A stretch of 64,000 nt of DNA from Rostratula benghalensis. Its lineage: Eukaryota; Chordata; Aves; Charadriiformes; Rostratulidae. Position 1 is the first letter of the stretch. Each line of letters opens with the position of its first letter. The stretch covers positions 1-64,000 of the forward strand of contig VXAI01000116.1 in NCBI GenBank assembly GCA_013399305.1, given 5' to 3'. The notes under the pieces were generated by a model. The model did not search any database. It saw nothing but the letters and a program-made list of their open reading frames with translations, and was not told the DNA's origin. Shown here in pieces: positions 33,793 to 45,767 of this stretch. A program made the position numbers and the translations under genes.

Positions 33793-36440
33793 CTAATGGA
33801 TTGCACACTGATACCTGCATAATTCTGTAAACAGTTGGGTCGCTATAGAAAAAAGATACTATAGTTGTTTCCTGGGAATCACCTAGTTTGTGAACCAGTG
33901 CACGTTTAAACGCACTGTACGAACACATTTCTCACAGCTCTATTATATTTGGCTCTTTGCACTCAGCATTATTTCTTTCTGAAGTTGCTTAAGTGATGCT
34001 GTTAATATGAAGATATTTAGAGGAAAATAAAACACTATCTAAATCCACCTGTTGAACATCCACTTATTTTTGATATATAGCCAGCCCGAAAAGACTTTCA
34101 CTGTGCCAAATGCTGTGCTAATATTTCGTATGTGAGTATCAGTATTGGTACATTAGCAGAGAAGTCTACCACAACACAACTCTTCCCTATTGCTAAATGA
34201 ACCCAACAGTTAGCCATGTGCAACTCTGAGTGCCCTGAGAAGAGGCAGAATTTCAAGAGGCATTTGGAGAGGAATAGGTTAGTGGCAGCAGACATGGAGA
34301 AAAAATCTGGAAGAACAAGAACATGCCGTGTATGAGCATAACAAAGAGTGTCAGTTCATGCACAACTCAAAATGTCCCTAGAAAGGCACAGTTGCAAAGG
34401 TTAAGATTCTCATATGATTGAAATAATTCCCATTTATGTGTTACTTGGTGACAAAAGCTGTTGACTTCTTTTCTACCACATATGCCAAGATTTTAGAATT
34501 TCACTCTGTAAAAACCCTGAAATGAAACATTCCAAAGACATTTAATGTTCAGCTTTTAAAAGACAGTTTGGTTTGAATAGATTGTTTGGATTTGTTCTCT
34601 ATCCTATTTTCAATTTCTATTTTCTCATCTGTGGAGTCAACCATTATAAATTTTGCAGCTAGTGTGAGGGTTTAAAAAATCAAGATATGGGTGGTTTTGT
34701 GCCATAGATGTAGCAATCTATGATAAAGCTAACTATTGCTGAGTGAAACGAGCTAGAGATCTTTATGGTACCATTACTTTACTATTTAATTACTTCTGTC
34801 TTGGTAAATTTTTCTCAGCAATTCCACTTCAGGTATTATTCGTTTCTAGATGCTGCTTTTCGATTTTCTCATTTGATCTCATCCAGTGATGACACGAACA
34901 GAGTAATAGTGAATAGGCAGACAAAGAAAGCATAATCTTTCAATTTTTTGTTTTACTGAAACAAATATTTCTTAAGAATATTATGAAGAAAACTCTCACT
35001 TTTCCATTTCCATTCCAATGCACTGCGTTATACAACTAATTACTGTCACAACAGTGACTGGCTAAAAAAGCTCTGAACCTGTTGTTATTTTTGTAACATT
35101 TCTCCTTCCTCCAGTGCAGGCTTTTTGCTTCACTAGTTCTCTTTTTGTAGGACATTAACATTGATTTTCTGCATCTTGGCATATGAAGACTCAACAGTGT
35201 CTTACATGCCCTATTGCCCCAAAATGTGCAGTCACAGAGCAAAGGTTCCAATGACGGAGACTTTTATGGTACCAGTAAGCATGAGCTGCTGAACTGGAGG
35301 AGCAGAGAGAGGCAGCCTTATTTATAGTGCTGCTGAAGGATTAGCCTGCTTTCAAACTACCTGCCCAGATACTCTGATTGAAAAATCTAGTTTTCTGACA
35401 GGAAGGGAAGCAAGGGTAGAAAGGAGAGGCAACCTTTCAAGAAACAGCTAGTGATAAAGTAAAAAGAGATATTGTTCCCTACAACAGCACTTTGCCACAG
35501 GGGTTGCTGGAGACATATTTACAGCTCTGAGGCAATAAAGGTGTGAGTTAATGTTGGAAATGTAATTGTTAAGAGAAAACATGCAAGGAGAAATTCAGAA
35601 ATAATGCATCACCAGAAATCGAAATAATCGAAATAAAAATTCTGAGCATGAAGCAGCCAAGCTACAACCAGGGCTTCCCAGTCCCCATTTAGATCAGCTT
35701 CCCTTTCTAATAAAGGTCCCATGGGTCAAATTGGGACCTAGGTGTCTAAGGTAACTATGACACTTCACGCAAAAGAAGACTGGATGGAGCAAAGATATAA
35801 GACAATATTTTGAAAGACAAAGAGGAAGATTATACAGTAGGGACAATCTGTTGTGATCGCCTCTTCTAATCCTACCAAGAAAAAGACTTTGAGTGTCACA
35901 ACAAAATGACTGGTGTGGTCACAGCTAATCTGTCAATGAATTTGAAATATTCTGATCTTCTCCACAGAGGTAGAGAATGTGTCCAGTCACCTGGGGGACT
36001 GAGGCAACCAGGTTTCTATCTTGGTTACAACGTTGTGCTTTTGGAGAACTGGATTACTCTGCTGGCTCTTAGGAAGAAATAAAGACCTGGAAAATGAGCA
36101 TGTTTGTACTGAAATCAATGGCATGGTTCTCGTTAACATCATAAAAGCCAGGCTTGGGCATTTGTTAGATTTATGGATTGGGCTTTATGTGGTTTTAATA
36201 ATGAGGTTTACGCAGAATAGAGTGAGTGTGATACTGCATATGATCAACTGGATTGCCTCAAGAATATGTTTTGGCACTCCTGTCGTTCCATCTTCAGGCA
36301 GTAGGAAAGCCAATGCCTGATTCAATCCAATGATAATGGGAATCTTTTTCTTGGCTAAAAGGTGTTTTGGATAAGATCTTTAATGAGCATAGTTACTTTA
36401 GAGTTAACAAGAAAGGAACAGAGAAGTGGAGAGAAAGAGA

Positions 36441-36504
36441 GGAGAGGAGAGGAGAGGAGAGGAGAGGAGAGGAGAGGAGAGGAGAGGAGAGGAGAGGAGA
36501 GGAG
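36441..36504. repeat. (GGAGA)12 pentanucleotide microsatellite
   Basis: Twelve perfect GGAGA units and a partial unit on the plus strand, with purine-rich sequence (GAGAAAGAGA) just before it. Perfect tracts of this length are usually polymorphic. The all-purine strand can also adopt triplex-type structure. Confidence 0.95.
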
Positions 36505-36932
36505 TTGAGTCTAAATTCATGATCTTGCTACCTTATGCAGCTCTGATCCTCCTCTCAAAAACAATAAAGCAGAATTAGAAGAAAAACAGAGAAGGATAAC
36601 AACAGTGATCAAAAGAAAGCATGGGATAGGTTGTGTAAGAAATCACTCAGTAGAGTAAGGCCTATAGAAAAATACAGTAGAGATCTGTGAAATTAACAGT
36701 GGTGGTGGAGAAAGTGTATCAAGAACAGCTGATTATTGTTCTGCATATGACAAGAATTAAGGTAACCCAGGTAAGACTGAACTGGCAAGTTCAAAACATG
36801 GTCATGCAAAACACAGCTGAAATATGCTTGTCATAGGATACTGCTAATGTTAATGGTTTCAATGTGCCCAAGAATTGATTTGATAAATTCATGATAGAAA
36901 AAACCTACCACGTGCAAGAACATTTCATATTA

Positions 36933-36950
36933 TGCCCATTATAATGGGCA
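36933..36950. repeat. 18-bp perfect palindrome
   Basis: TGCCCATTATAATGGGCA equals its own reverse complement. One palindrome of this length is expected only about once in several windows of this size, so it is mildly notable. No known binding site is recognised. Confidence 0.9.
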
Positions 36951-39900
36951 GAGATACCTGAGGCAGAGGAAGTTGCATGGGAAAGTAACATCATAGATTC
37001 ACTCTGCTCCTCTGCTCTTATCTGTTTTGCTGACATTCCTTGTCAGCTGGCACTGGAGACAAGGGACCTTTGGTCCAACAGCCAAAGTATTGAGGTGTTA
37101 AAGCAACACTCAATTTCTGTCACAGCCTCACTCCCTTCAGATAACTTTCCTTGGACACAATCAAAGCAGTCAGACTTCTGGAGAGGATGAGGAAGCGGTG
37201 GTAGACTGGCTATTACAGATCAATTTATAGAGGATCTGTTTCTAACATATGCAACAAAGCGCACAGATTTGGAGGTCTGGTTAGATTTTCAGTTAAATAG
37301 ATACGGTACCAAAGATATTTATTTCTGCCCTAGCCTATAGCAAGAGAAACAACATTTTACACAGACTCAGCTTAACCATTCAGTGGTTGCACCATCTGAG
37401 CAACAGACCTGGCTAAACACAGAAACGACAGAAGGATTTTTTTGTTATAAGTGAGGAAGCTTAATGCAGATGAAGTGGCCATATGGAGTGAAAAAACATA
37501 ACCATTAAGAAGATGGAGAGATACTATTAGAACATAGATTCCCAAAGTTTGTTTATGGAAAGCTGGCATAAGCCGGGCATCAAGCAGCAGGATACAAAAT
37601 AATTAACCTGTAATTCACAGGCCCTCCAAAACTTGTAGTGTCTCCTTTCCTACCACTCTTTAAAGCAGAAGGACGAGCCACAGTTTCTTACGGCCTTCCA
37701 GAGAAAAGAGGGCTACTGAGGGGTGCAGCTAGGTTGTGACACATCCAGCTGTTTGCACTCTCTGCATCCCCAAACACTTGGCAAACACTTGGCATGAGTA
37801 GAGGAGAGTTTGCAGCTGCAAGAGCCTCAAACATAACCTGAATTCATTGAGGATGGCTGCAGCTTATGTCACCTTCTGAGTTTTACCCAAAGGTGTGTCA
37901 GGCTACCCTTTGGGACCTTTACAACAAAAGATGTACATGGCAAAAGGCAACAGGGCAAGTCTTGGTGTGGGAACATAATGTGCAAAAGTAAAAACGTGGC
38001 TGAAACTTTGGCTGGGTAAAAAAGAGCTGGGTAACACTACAAGAGTGTTTCCTTCAAAAAAACTTAGGATATAAAAGAGCTTATATGAACAATTTAGGAC
38101 TTCATTCACAGTGTAGGGAAGTGACTGGTAAGACTCCTCCACTGATCACAACAGGTGTTGTATAACACTCCTACGGCAGGTATGCTCTTATGCAAAAGAT
38201 GTTCTTAGCTCTGTAAGAGACATTTTTTTCATTAATCACAGTAATAATCAGAGCAGATACAGCATTGTAGGCAGTTAAAACGGCTGATCAATAACTGTCA
38301 AAAGTATTTTTCGTGACCAAGAAAGAGAGAAGCTTGAATGGCACCTGCAGCCTATTCATAGGCACTCCAATAACTGTGTAGACAAACAGTTGTACATTCA
38401 CAGCATGGATAACAGTCCACAGAGCCAGAAACTCAGAAACAAATCAACCTTTTGGCATGAACTTGTAATATGAAATCTCTTTAAATAAAAACACAAAAAA
38501 CATTAAGTCTTCTGGTCATTTATTTTGTGCTATACAGCAGTACTCTCTCGGTAGCCTAGAGGTGATTAACACAAAATACTACTAAATCTCTACCTGTTAC
38601 AGAGAAAGCCCTTAAAGATCCTCTTAATCATCTGTCTGTGCCAGAAAACACAGTCAAGTTTTTCTATATTTTTAATCAGTGCTGTTACTGTTGGGTCTTC
38701 TCATGTTTATTTTTCATGATTTAAATATAAAGATTTTGTTGAAATAATGCTTTGACACAAATAATTTACAGTAAAGAATGTGTGCCAGCAAAACTAAGTT
38801 AATTATTTTGTCTGAATGGTTGGCAGATGAAAATGATGATAGATCTGGGACATGTCTACACCGGGCAGGAAGGTGTGGTGCAGAAATCCCAACAAACACT
38901 GAACAAGCTAGCTCCAGACCTTGAACCAGAACAGTCACATTTGCATGAAACTACTGACAGGAAGCTTCAATAAGCTTAGGACCAACTCTGGGAAAGTGCT
39001 GCTGGATCACCAGCTTCCCAGCTGTGATGCTGTGCTGGTTGAGTGATGCTGTGATTTGAGGCTCTAAGTAAGTCTGAGTCTAGTTTGAAGCACAGGTCAA
39101 ATTAATTTGATACAGACAAGCCATGCAGAAGAAGGCGCTCCATCCCTAGTGGACGCTGACTCTGACTGGACATCCAAAATTGCTTCCTGTTTTGCCTCCT
39201 TCATTTTTTCCCCTTATTTTTCATATTTTCAGCCTATGTGAGGAAGAAGAAGGTAAAAAGCATGGCCAAGTCACTTTAATGACCGCTACACATCCTTGCT
39301 ATTCCACAGTAAAAGCCATGGGAAAGCTGGTTGGACTTCATTCCATGAATCAAATGTCAGAAATGTTGTTAAAAAGAAGGTTAGTTAATCATTTCAGATA
39401 CCATTTATCTTATCACATGCATTTACATAAAGGTAATTATTTATATGGTACACTAATTTGTTTGTAGTTTGAGAAAAAAAATCCTGGTTTAATAGGAAGG
39501 AAACCAGCAGTCACTGAAAGGTGTAATAATACTCCAGTGCCACCTTGCGCTCTGGACTTCACCAGGATGTGAAGATGACCCCAGAGTGGTCCCTGCCTCC
39601 TAGAAGGAGTCAGATTGAGAGGGGACAGTTGAGGAAAAGAAGAAAGAGAATGAGGTAGAGAGAGTGTGTTCACAAACATCATTAGTATAGACCTGTTTCA
39701 TAAAAATGGAGTTCAACCTCATTGTAATTTCTTTGCTGCAGAGACCACAGCTGAGCTGCTTCCAGCTTCTTTCCCATTTTTGATGGAAGACCTAATTCTT
39801 GTAAGTTGCATTACAAACCCTCCTGTCCAGCTGGAGAAGAACCAGTGGAGCTTCTTCTAAGGCTGTTAGTGGGTAATTAATATGTGACTAACAAATAGGA

Positions 39901-42900
39901 AAAGATCAACCGTGAGCTTCCTTACGTCCATGCTGCAGAGATGTAATGGTCTCCATGGGGCAGGCAGGTCAAGTGAGCAGCTGCTGAGGCAAAGCAAACC
40001 TGCTGAGGGTGTGCTGGCTAAGAAGTGAGATCTCATTCCAGTGGAATCAGATCGTGCTCCCACGGGTGTGGTGAGGAGACTTTTATAGCTTGATAACTAT
40101 TTAAACTATTGTTATTAGTAGTTATTTATGTAACAATATAGTCTACAAGGCACCACCAGTCATTTGATTACCAATGTTTTAGGTAGTGCGTAAGATGAAA
40201 AGACAGCCCCTGCCTACCTCTGTGAAGAGCATACCTGCTGAGTTGCAGGTGTAACCAGCATGTCTAGGAAGCTTCAAGGATATGATTAGTCTTATCAATT
40301 TAGGAGTCTAAGGCTGCTTAGTCATTCATGCATTTGGCAGGAATTTGTCTTCATGACTCCTCTCGCTCCCATAGTCACCACAGGGCTTAGGCTAGGTGTC
40401 TAAATACACATTGAGTTTACCTCTGCAGGAGACTAGCACCCCAATATTCAGACAGACAGAGAAGCCCAGGTGCTTCTCTTACACGTGTCAAACATCCAAG
40501 GCTGCTTAACCACCTAATCAGCAGCCAGGTCCTAAGGCAATCCACCTCCTGTTTCTATGCCTCTAAAATCCTTGTTTGCAATCCACTCCTACATACACAC
40601 GTGAGGTGTGGGGTGATCCCAGTTGGGTGTCTCTGGGATGGGGCTCTGGAGGTGTCCTCTGGGATGTGGCAGTGAGCAGCTGAGGTGGTGGCCACTGTAA
40701 AATTATTTCTTTTCCTTCTTCAGCAAGACCATATGAATTTTGTGTTGAAGGGAGAATTTGAGGTATGCTTGTGCCTAATTGCAGTACAGAAGGTGATGAA
40801 CTCAAGCCCATGAGCCAGCTTGTAGCCAGGGCTGTAGCAACCTGAACAGGCACCCTGGCATTTGACTTTGTTTCAGTTGTAACTTCATGACCTACTGTGG
40901 TGTGGGCCAAATGCTGCAGCAGGCTCTCTTTCTATTCAGCCTCTGAGATGAACCAGTGAGCACATTTCCCTAGAGACAACATGGAAATAGGGTCTTTTCT
41001 AAAAAACTACCTCTACTGAAAGGAGCTTACCACATTTGAGCCCTGGAGCTGTTTGCCAAGGTCGCCGAGTCTTAAATCTCTTGATGTTTTAGAGGTATTA
41101 CATCATGAATTTTACCCTGGTCCTCTGGTCAAATCCAAAATAACAAGAAAGACCAAGAGCATTGAAACTTATGGAGATCAGCATCCAGCCCTCCACAGTG
41201 CCCTGGTGCCTCCTGCCTCCTTGGAAGACCAGCTTTGAGAGGAGACTGTATCACCCAAAGCAGTAGCCAAAGTCTCCTGAGGTACTTCAGTACCACACAG
41301 CACCTGCTGAAAGCAGGTCAAGGCAAGGGTTACTTACTGAGGAACTTTCTTTTCATCTTAACCAAATCACCCTTGTAGCAATGCCTGAGATTTTCAACAA
41401 GCAGCAGAGCAGCCAGGGTGTCCTGGTAGGAGGCAGGACAGAAGGTAGCTCACACAGCAAAATGGAAAACCAATTGCTATCCCTCCTGATTACTTCTTTT
41501 CAACAGAGGAGCAAATCCCAACTTGCCTCTGCCACCCGGAACCCCTTAGACCAGTCCTGCCACACTGCTGGAAAGCTAGTTCAAATCCTAGGGATGCCTC
41601 CTCCTTCCTGAGGGCTCCACCAGGCACGTGACAGCCTGGAGGCGCCTGTACCAGCCTGCAAGAGCACTCACAAGGAGTGGGTGTGAAACTGGCCCAGGAG
41701 GAATTGTCAGCTCAGGAGAGCTTCTGGCTCCTGTTCAGAACTGAAAAACGGTTGTCAGGTGGGAAGGATGGGTCCAAAGTCCTCCTGGCTCTGGCAACGT
41801 GAAGCGGGAAAGACAGGCCATGTCTTCATACTCAGGTGAGGAGGCCCTTGACATGGAAAGTTCACGATGCGGCTACCATCTCTGCTGGGGAACAGACTGG
41901 TGCTGGCAAAAGCTGTCCAAAGCGAGAGGTCTTGGCCACCCTTGCTCAGTCATAGACTTGGGTGGGGAATGATGTAGATACAGAATTCTCTCCTCCAAGT
42001 ACTTTTTCTTGACATGCAGTTATTAGAAGAGGTGCCTACACAGCCAAACACAATCCAGAGCCTCTGTTAAGATAAATATTAAATAGCTGCTGTACGTTTC
42101 TAGGAGCACTCCAGTGGAAATGTAACTTGGATGCTAGAGGATATAGTGAATTGCTCAAAACCCAAGTGAGAGTGCTGGCCCCTCTTACCGACCCACTGCA
42201 AAGCCAGCTCAGAATACGGCTCACATGGGGAATCTCAAGTAATTTTAGCACCTGTGTAGTTCCTGCTCCCAGCTTCTCCTCTTCCCCGCTCCCTGGTGCT
42301 GCAGAGACAGTCTATAAGCTAATTGGGGGCAGACTTGTACACAATCTCTGCAGGCAGAAGTTTGACAAGGCTGTAACGTACTGCTCTTAATGAGGTACTT
42401 CGATCTTACCCCTCCCTTTTTTATTTGTTTTACAGTCCTTTGCCTCACTTTCATCTGCAGCAGACAGCTGCTGAGCTTCGGAGATCCTCCCTTCACAAAT
42501 ACATTTACAAGGAAAGAATCTGAAATCAGGCTGCATTTCAGGAGACTTAAACCTGTGTAAGAAAATGTATATGAAACATTATCTATAAAAAAAAATAAAT
42601 TCACAGGATTCCTGAGAAGCCATTCAGTCATAAAAGTGCTATGAATAATATTAAAACAGTCCATCTAACTGAAAAAAACCCCCAACCCCTGTTTTTTCAA
42701 ATTAACTGGAGTACATAATCATAATTTTATGTAGTCAACAATTTCTAATTTCAGTGGTAATTTTGCCATGCACTAAGGACTGAATGTAACCCCCAACCTT
42801 CTCTATGTATCATCAAAGATAATTGATATTCAATACTAATATAATGAAGAACTTGACTGTCCTCTAGCAATTTCCATTAAATTAAATGTCTCTTATGGGA

Positions 42901-43280
42901 GCCATAGGCAAATCTCAGATACTGAAAATTCATCTATCTTAATATCCTTTCTCTACATATACATATATGCATACTTATTTCCACCTTTATGCTCAAAAGA
43001 TAATTTTATGAACAAGACTGGGACATCTTCTTGAATATCAGCAAGCCTCCAATGGGAGCATTTGCACTCGCCATATTGCTGGAACAGATTCTATATCTTC
43101 AGAAATCCTTTAAAAAAATAATTAATTAAATAAAAGCCAGATCTTGTGAAAAAGACCTCATCAGCTACTTAGCAGCTCTAGCAGATGCAAAGGCATTGGG
43201 CAGTTGCCTATAGCAATTTCATACACGTAGAAGTTTGGGAAAATTAAAATGAGACAGAAATGCTAACTTATCAACTCATC

Positions 43281-43291
43281 GGGGGGGGGGG
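43281..43291. repeat. Poly-G run (11)
   Basis: Eleven G in a row on the plus strand in AT-rich sequence; length is prone to sequencing error. Confidence 0.85.
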
Positions 43292-45741
43292 AGACTGTGA
43301 CTCTGAGTATCACTTCTCTTCCCAGACATCTCAAAATCACGGTGATATAAAAGAGGCAATTTAGTGCCCATGTGCCTTCCTCTAAATATTGATGATGCAT
43401 ACAGGTGTCTGACACCAGCACCAATAAACGCCCACGTATCTGTCAGCATCGGGGCACACGTGCATGTCATTTACATGATTCTGGGTTTGTCTTTTAGTCA
43501 TACCTAACTGAGCAGCCACATGAGAGCCGTGGCCCATGAGTCACTGTCAGACATCAGATATCACATGTGGGAGAATCGCAAACTATGACAGATACTGTTA
43601 CCATTATGTAAACTTCCTGTCACAATCATTCTTGGATGTTCATATTCATCAGTTACCCTCTGCACACTTTGAGCTGGAGGTTTGCTTTCTGTGTAGGCAC
43701 AGGCAAATACGCTTGTTCCTGATTATGAGATAGAGCCTGTTTTGTTCTATTGTTTAAAGTCTTGGTTTGGTGGGTTTTTTCTTTTTTTTTTTCTTTTTTT
43801 TTTCCCCCTTTATCAAGTTAGGAATAAGCGACATGCTTTGCTATTGCTGTGTGTGAAGTTTCTAGTCCTAGGATTGTCAAAAGGATCAATTAATAATTTG
43901 CACCTGCTAGTATGGAGACTCCATATGCAGACTGCATAGTCAAACTTAAAATCAGTTTGACAAGTAAATAGTTGAGGAGGGGGGTGTTGTTCTTAATTTC
44001 CTTGTATTTGTCTGACTTCATCATATTGCACAATTATTTTTTTTCCCCCTACTGAATGAACAGATCTATAATGCCCCTTGGCACCATTATTTTCTCACAT
44101 TAATAAGGAGAGCATCTGTGTGTCTCAATTCGGAAGATAATCTGTACACATACAGCCTGGTAAACAGAAACGGAAAGTGAAAAACCAGCGTTTATCTGAA
44201 AGGCTGTGTTTTATAAGCAATGTATCCTCAGAGCCTGAAGTCGGGCAGCTGATGATTGAACTGTGCCATGTGCTGAAGGGGCCCAGTATGAGATCAAAAA
44301 GTCCTGCCTGCATGACTGTCCACCCTTAGCAGATATACACCCAGGCTCTGGACAGCCATGCATTGGACACCGGCCTCGACATGCAGAGCAGGCAACCTGG
44401 AGTGAATGTTACAACCTGGCAGTTGATGGCTTCACCATCTTTTCCAAGGCTTTTGTATCCTTAAAACTGAAGCAAAAGGTATTATCCAATGCCTTGAAAC
44501 GGCACAGAGAATGGCAAAAGCAGCTTTGTTCCCGCAGACAGTCTGTACAATGTGTTAATCCTTACCTTGAGAGATCACCTCTAGAAAACAGAGAAAGTTC
44601 CAACCTATCTGTCAGCTTAAGCCAGTTTTTCTACTGTTGCAGCCAAAAAAGGTGCCAAGTGACGGCAAACTAGGTGTAGGTTTGTGATGAATAGTTTTGA
44701 GCAAACCTTGGCTTTGTGCATCTCTGCAAAACCAAGAGAGGTAGAAAAAAAAGCAGAGTTGCTCAAGTGAAGGTGGGGGAAAAAAAGCATATGGAAAAAG
44801 GTGTTATTTTTATTATCAAGCACCTCCTAAAGGATGGTGCCTCCATGCAGCTGATGATGCAGAAGAGGACAGCACAGTCTCGGCTCTGTATCAGCATCTG
44901 TTTCGCTGCAGGCAAGCCAGAGCTACCTTGAAAAGCCCACCAGAGAGGGGAAGCTGGGCCCCAGGGGTCTTCAAGGCTGAGTAGGGTAAATTTTTTGCCC
45001 AGAGGGAATGGTAGTGGGTTAGGTATCACCTTCACTGCTTTTCTACATCCAGGGACTCAACTTGCTGCCCACACTCCTCTCAGGATATGTAGAAACCTGG
45101 ACTGCTGAAGTCTTCTCTCAGTTTTCTTCAGAAGTTCATTTCACTAAGGAGGTTGTTGGAGGAGAATGGTCTTTTTTTTACATCTGAATGTTTTGCAACA
45201 GAAAAAAAAATCTTTTTGAAATGTTTCTGTCCCATTTAAATAGAAGTGTTAAAGAGTCTGCTGTTAATTATCCATCCAGGATGATGGCATCTGTTATTTT
45301 TTTTTTTAAATACTCCATTTACTTTAACTTTATAATGAAGTGCAGTAAGTGTATTTGCAGTGGTTGTTAACTCTTTGAATTACCGTTTCAAATGTTTTTT
45401 TAATGGGAGGGTTTTTTTGACTTTTGCTACAAGTTGTCCTCTCGAAGGACTGAAAAGAAAGCTAATATATAACATTTCAGGGAGGTTTAGTTTTGACCTG
45501 TTACAAAATCTCTTCTGACGCTTCCCAAAAAAATAACTTCAGAAATTTTGAAGGAAACAAACTATGTCATTCCTCTCAACATTTTTTTCTTTGAATTGCC
45601 AACTTTTCATACAAATTTGCACTCCCAAATCTTTCTGTTGGAAGCTATTTACATCAGAAAGGAAGAATTGTGAAGCTGGGGGCTGAAAAACAGAATTTAC
45701 ACTTTTTTTTATAGCATTTCACATATACTTAATGTTTCTTC

Positions 45742-45767
45742 TTTTTTTTTTTTTTTTTCTTTTTTTT
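45742..45767 (+). repeat. Poly-T tract (T17-C-T8)
   Basis: Long T run with one C, then CCCAGGCC. It resembles a polypyrimidine tract followed by AG, but no downstream donor or open frame supports an exon. Confidence 0.85.

Larger units (their letters stand above)
28801..36440. other. Non-coding stretch with two GC-rich patches
   Basis: No gene established. Contents are a CpG-containing GC-rich patch (29150-29345), a G-rich patch (30430-30640), a minus-strand 24-base splice-bordered segment (31518-31541) and a T/G-rich tract (33739-33792). The 113-codon plus-strand frame at 32503-32844 and the 132-codon minus-strand frame overlapping it show no recognisable domain. From 33800 to 36400 I see nothing beyond ordinary AT-rich sequence. 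Confidence 0.55.

Noticed and set aside
40380..40480. Wording AGGTGTCTAAATACA like an ancient reptile/bird repeat, with an echo near 35735
   Set aside because: Too short and too diverged to assign without a repeat library.
42245..42664. 139-codon minus-strand open frame
   Set aside because: Composition shifts from hydrophobic to Cys/Gln-rich without a domain pattern; no splice borders; probably chance.
44567..44581. 15-base minus-strand segment between excellent splice-like sites
   Set aside because: Too short to judge by sequence alone; tiny AG/GT-bordered segments like this appear repeatedly by chance (also 20514-20538, 31518-31541, 48942-48968).
44263..44673. 136-codon plus-strand open frame
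   Set aside because: No recognisable domain and no supporting splice or promoter context; frames of this length are expected occasionally in 64 kb searched six ways.
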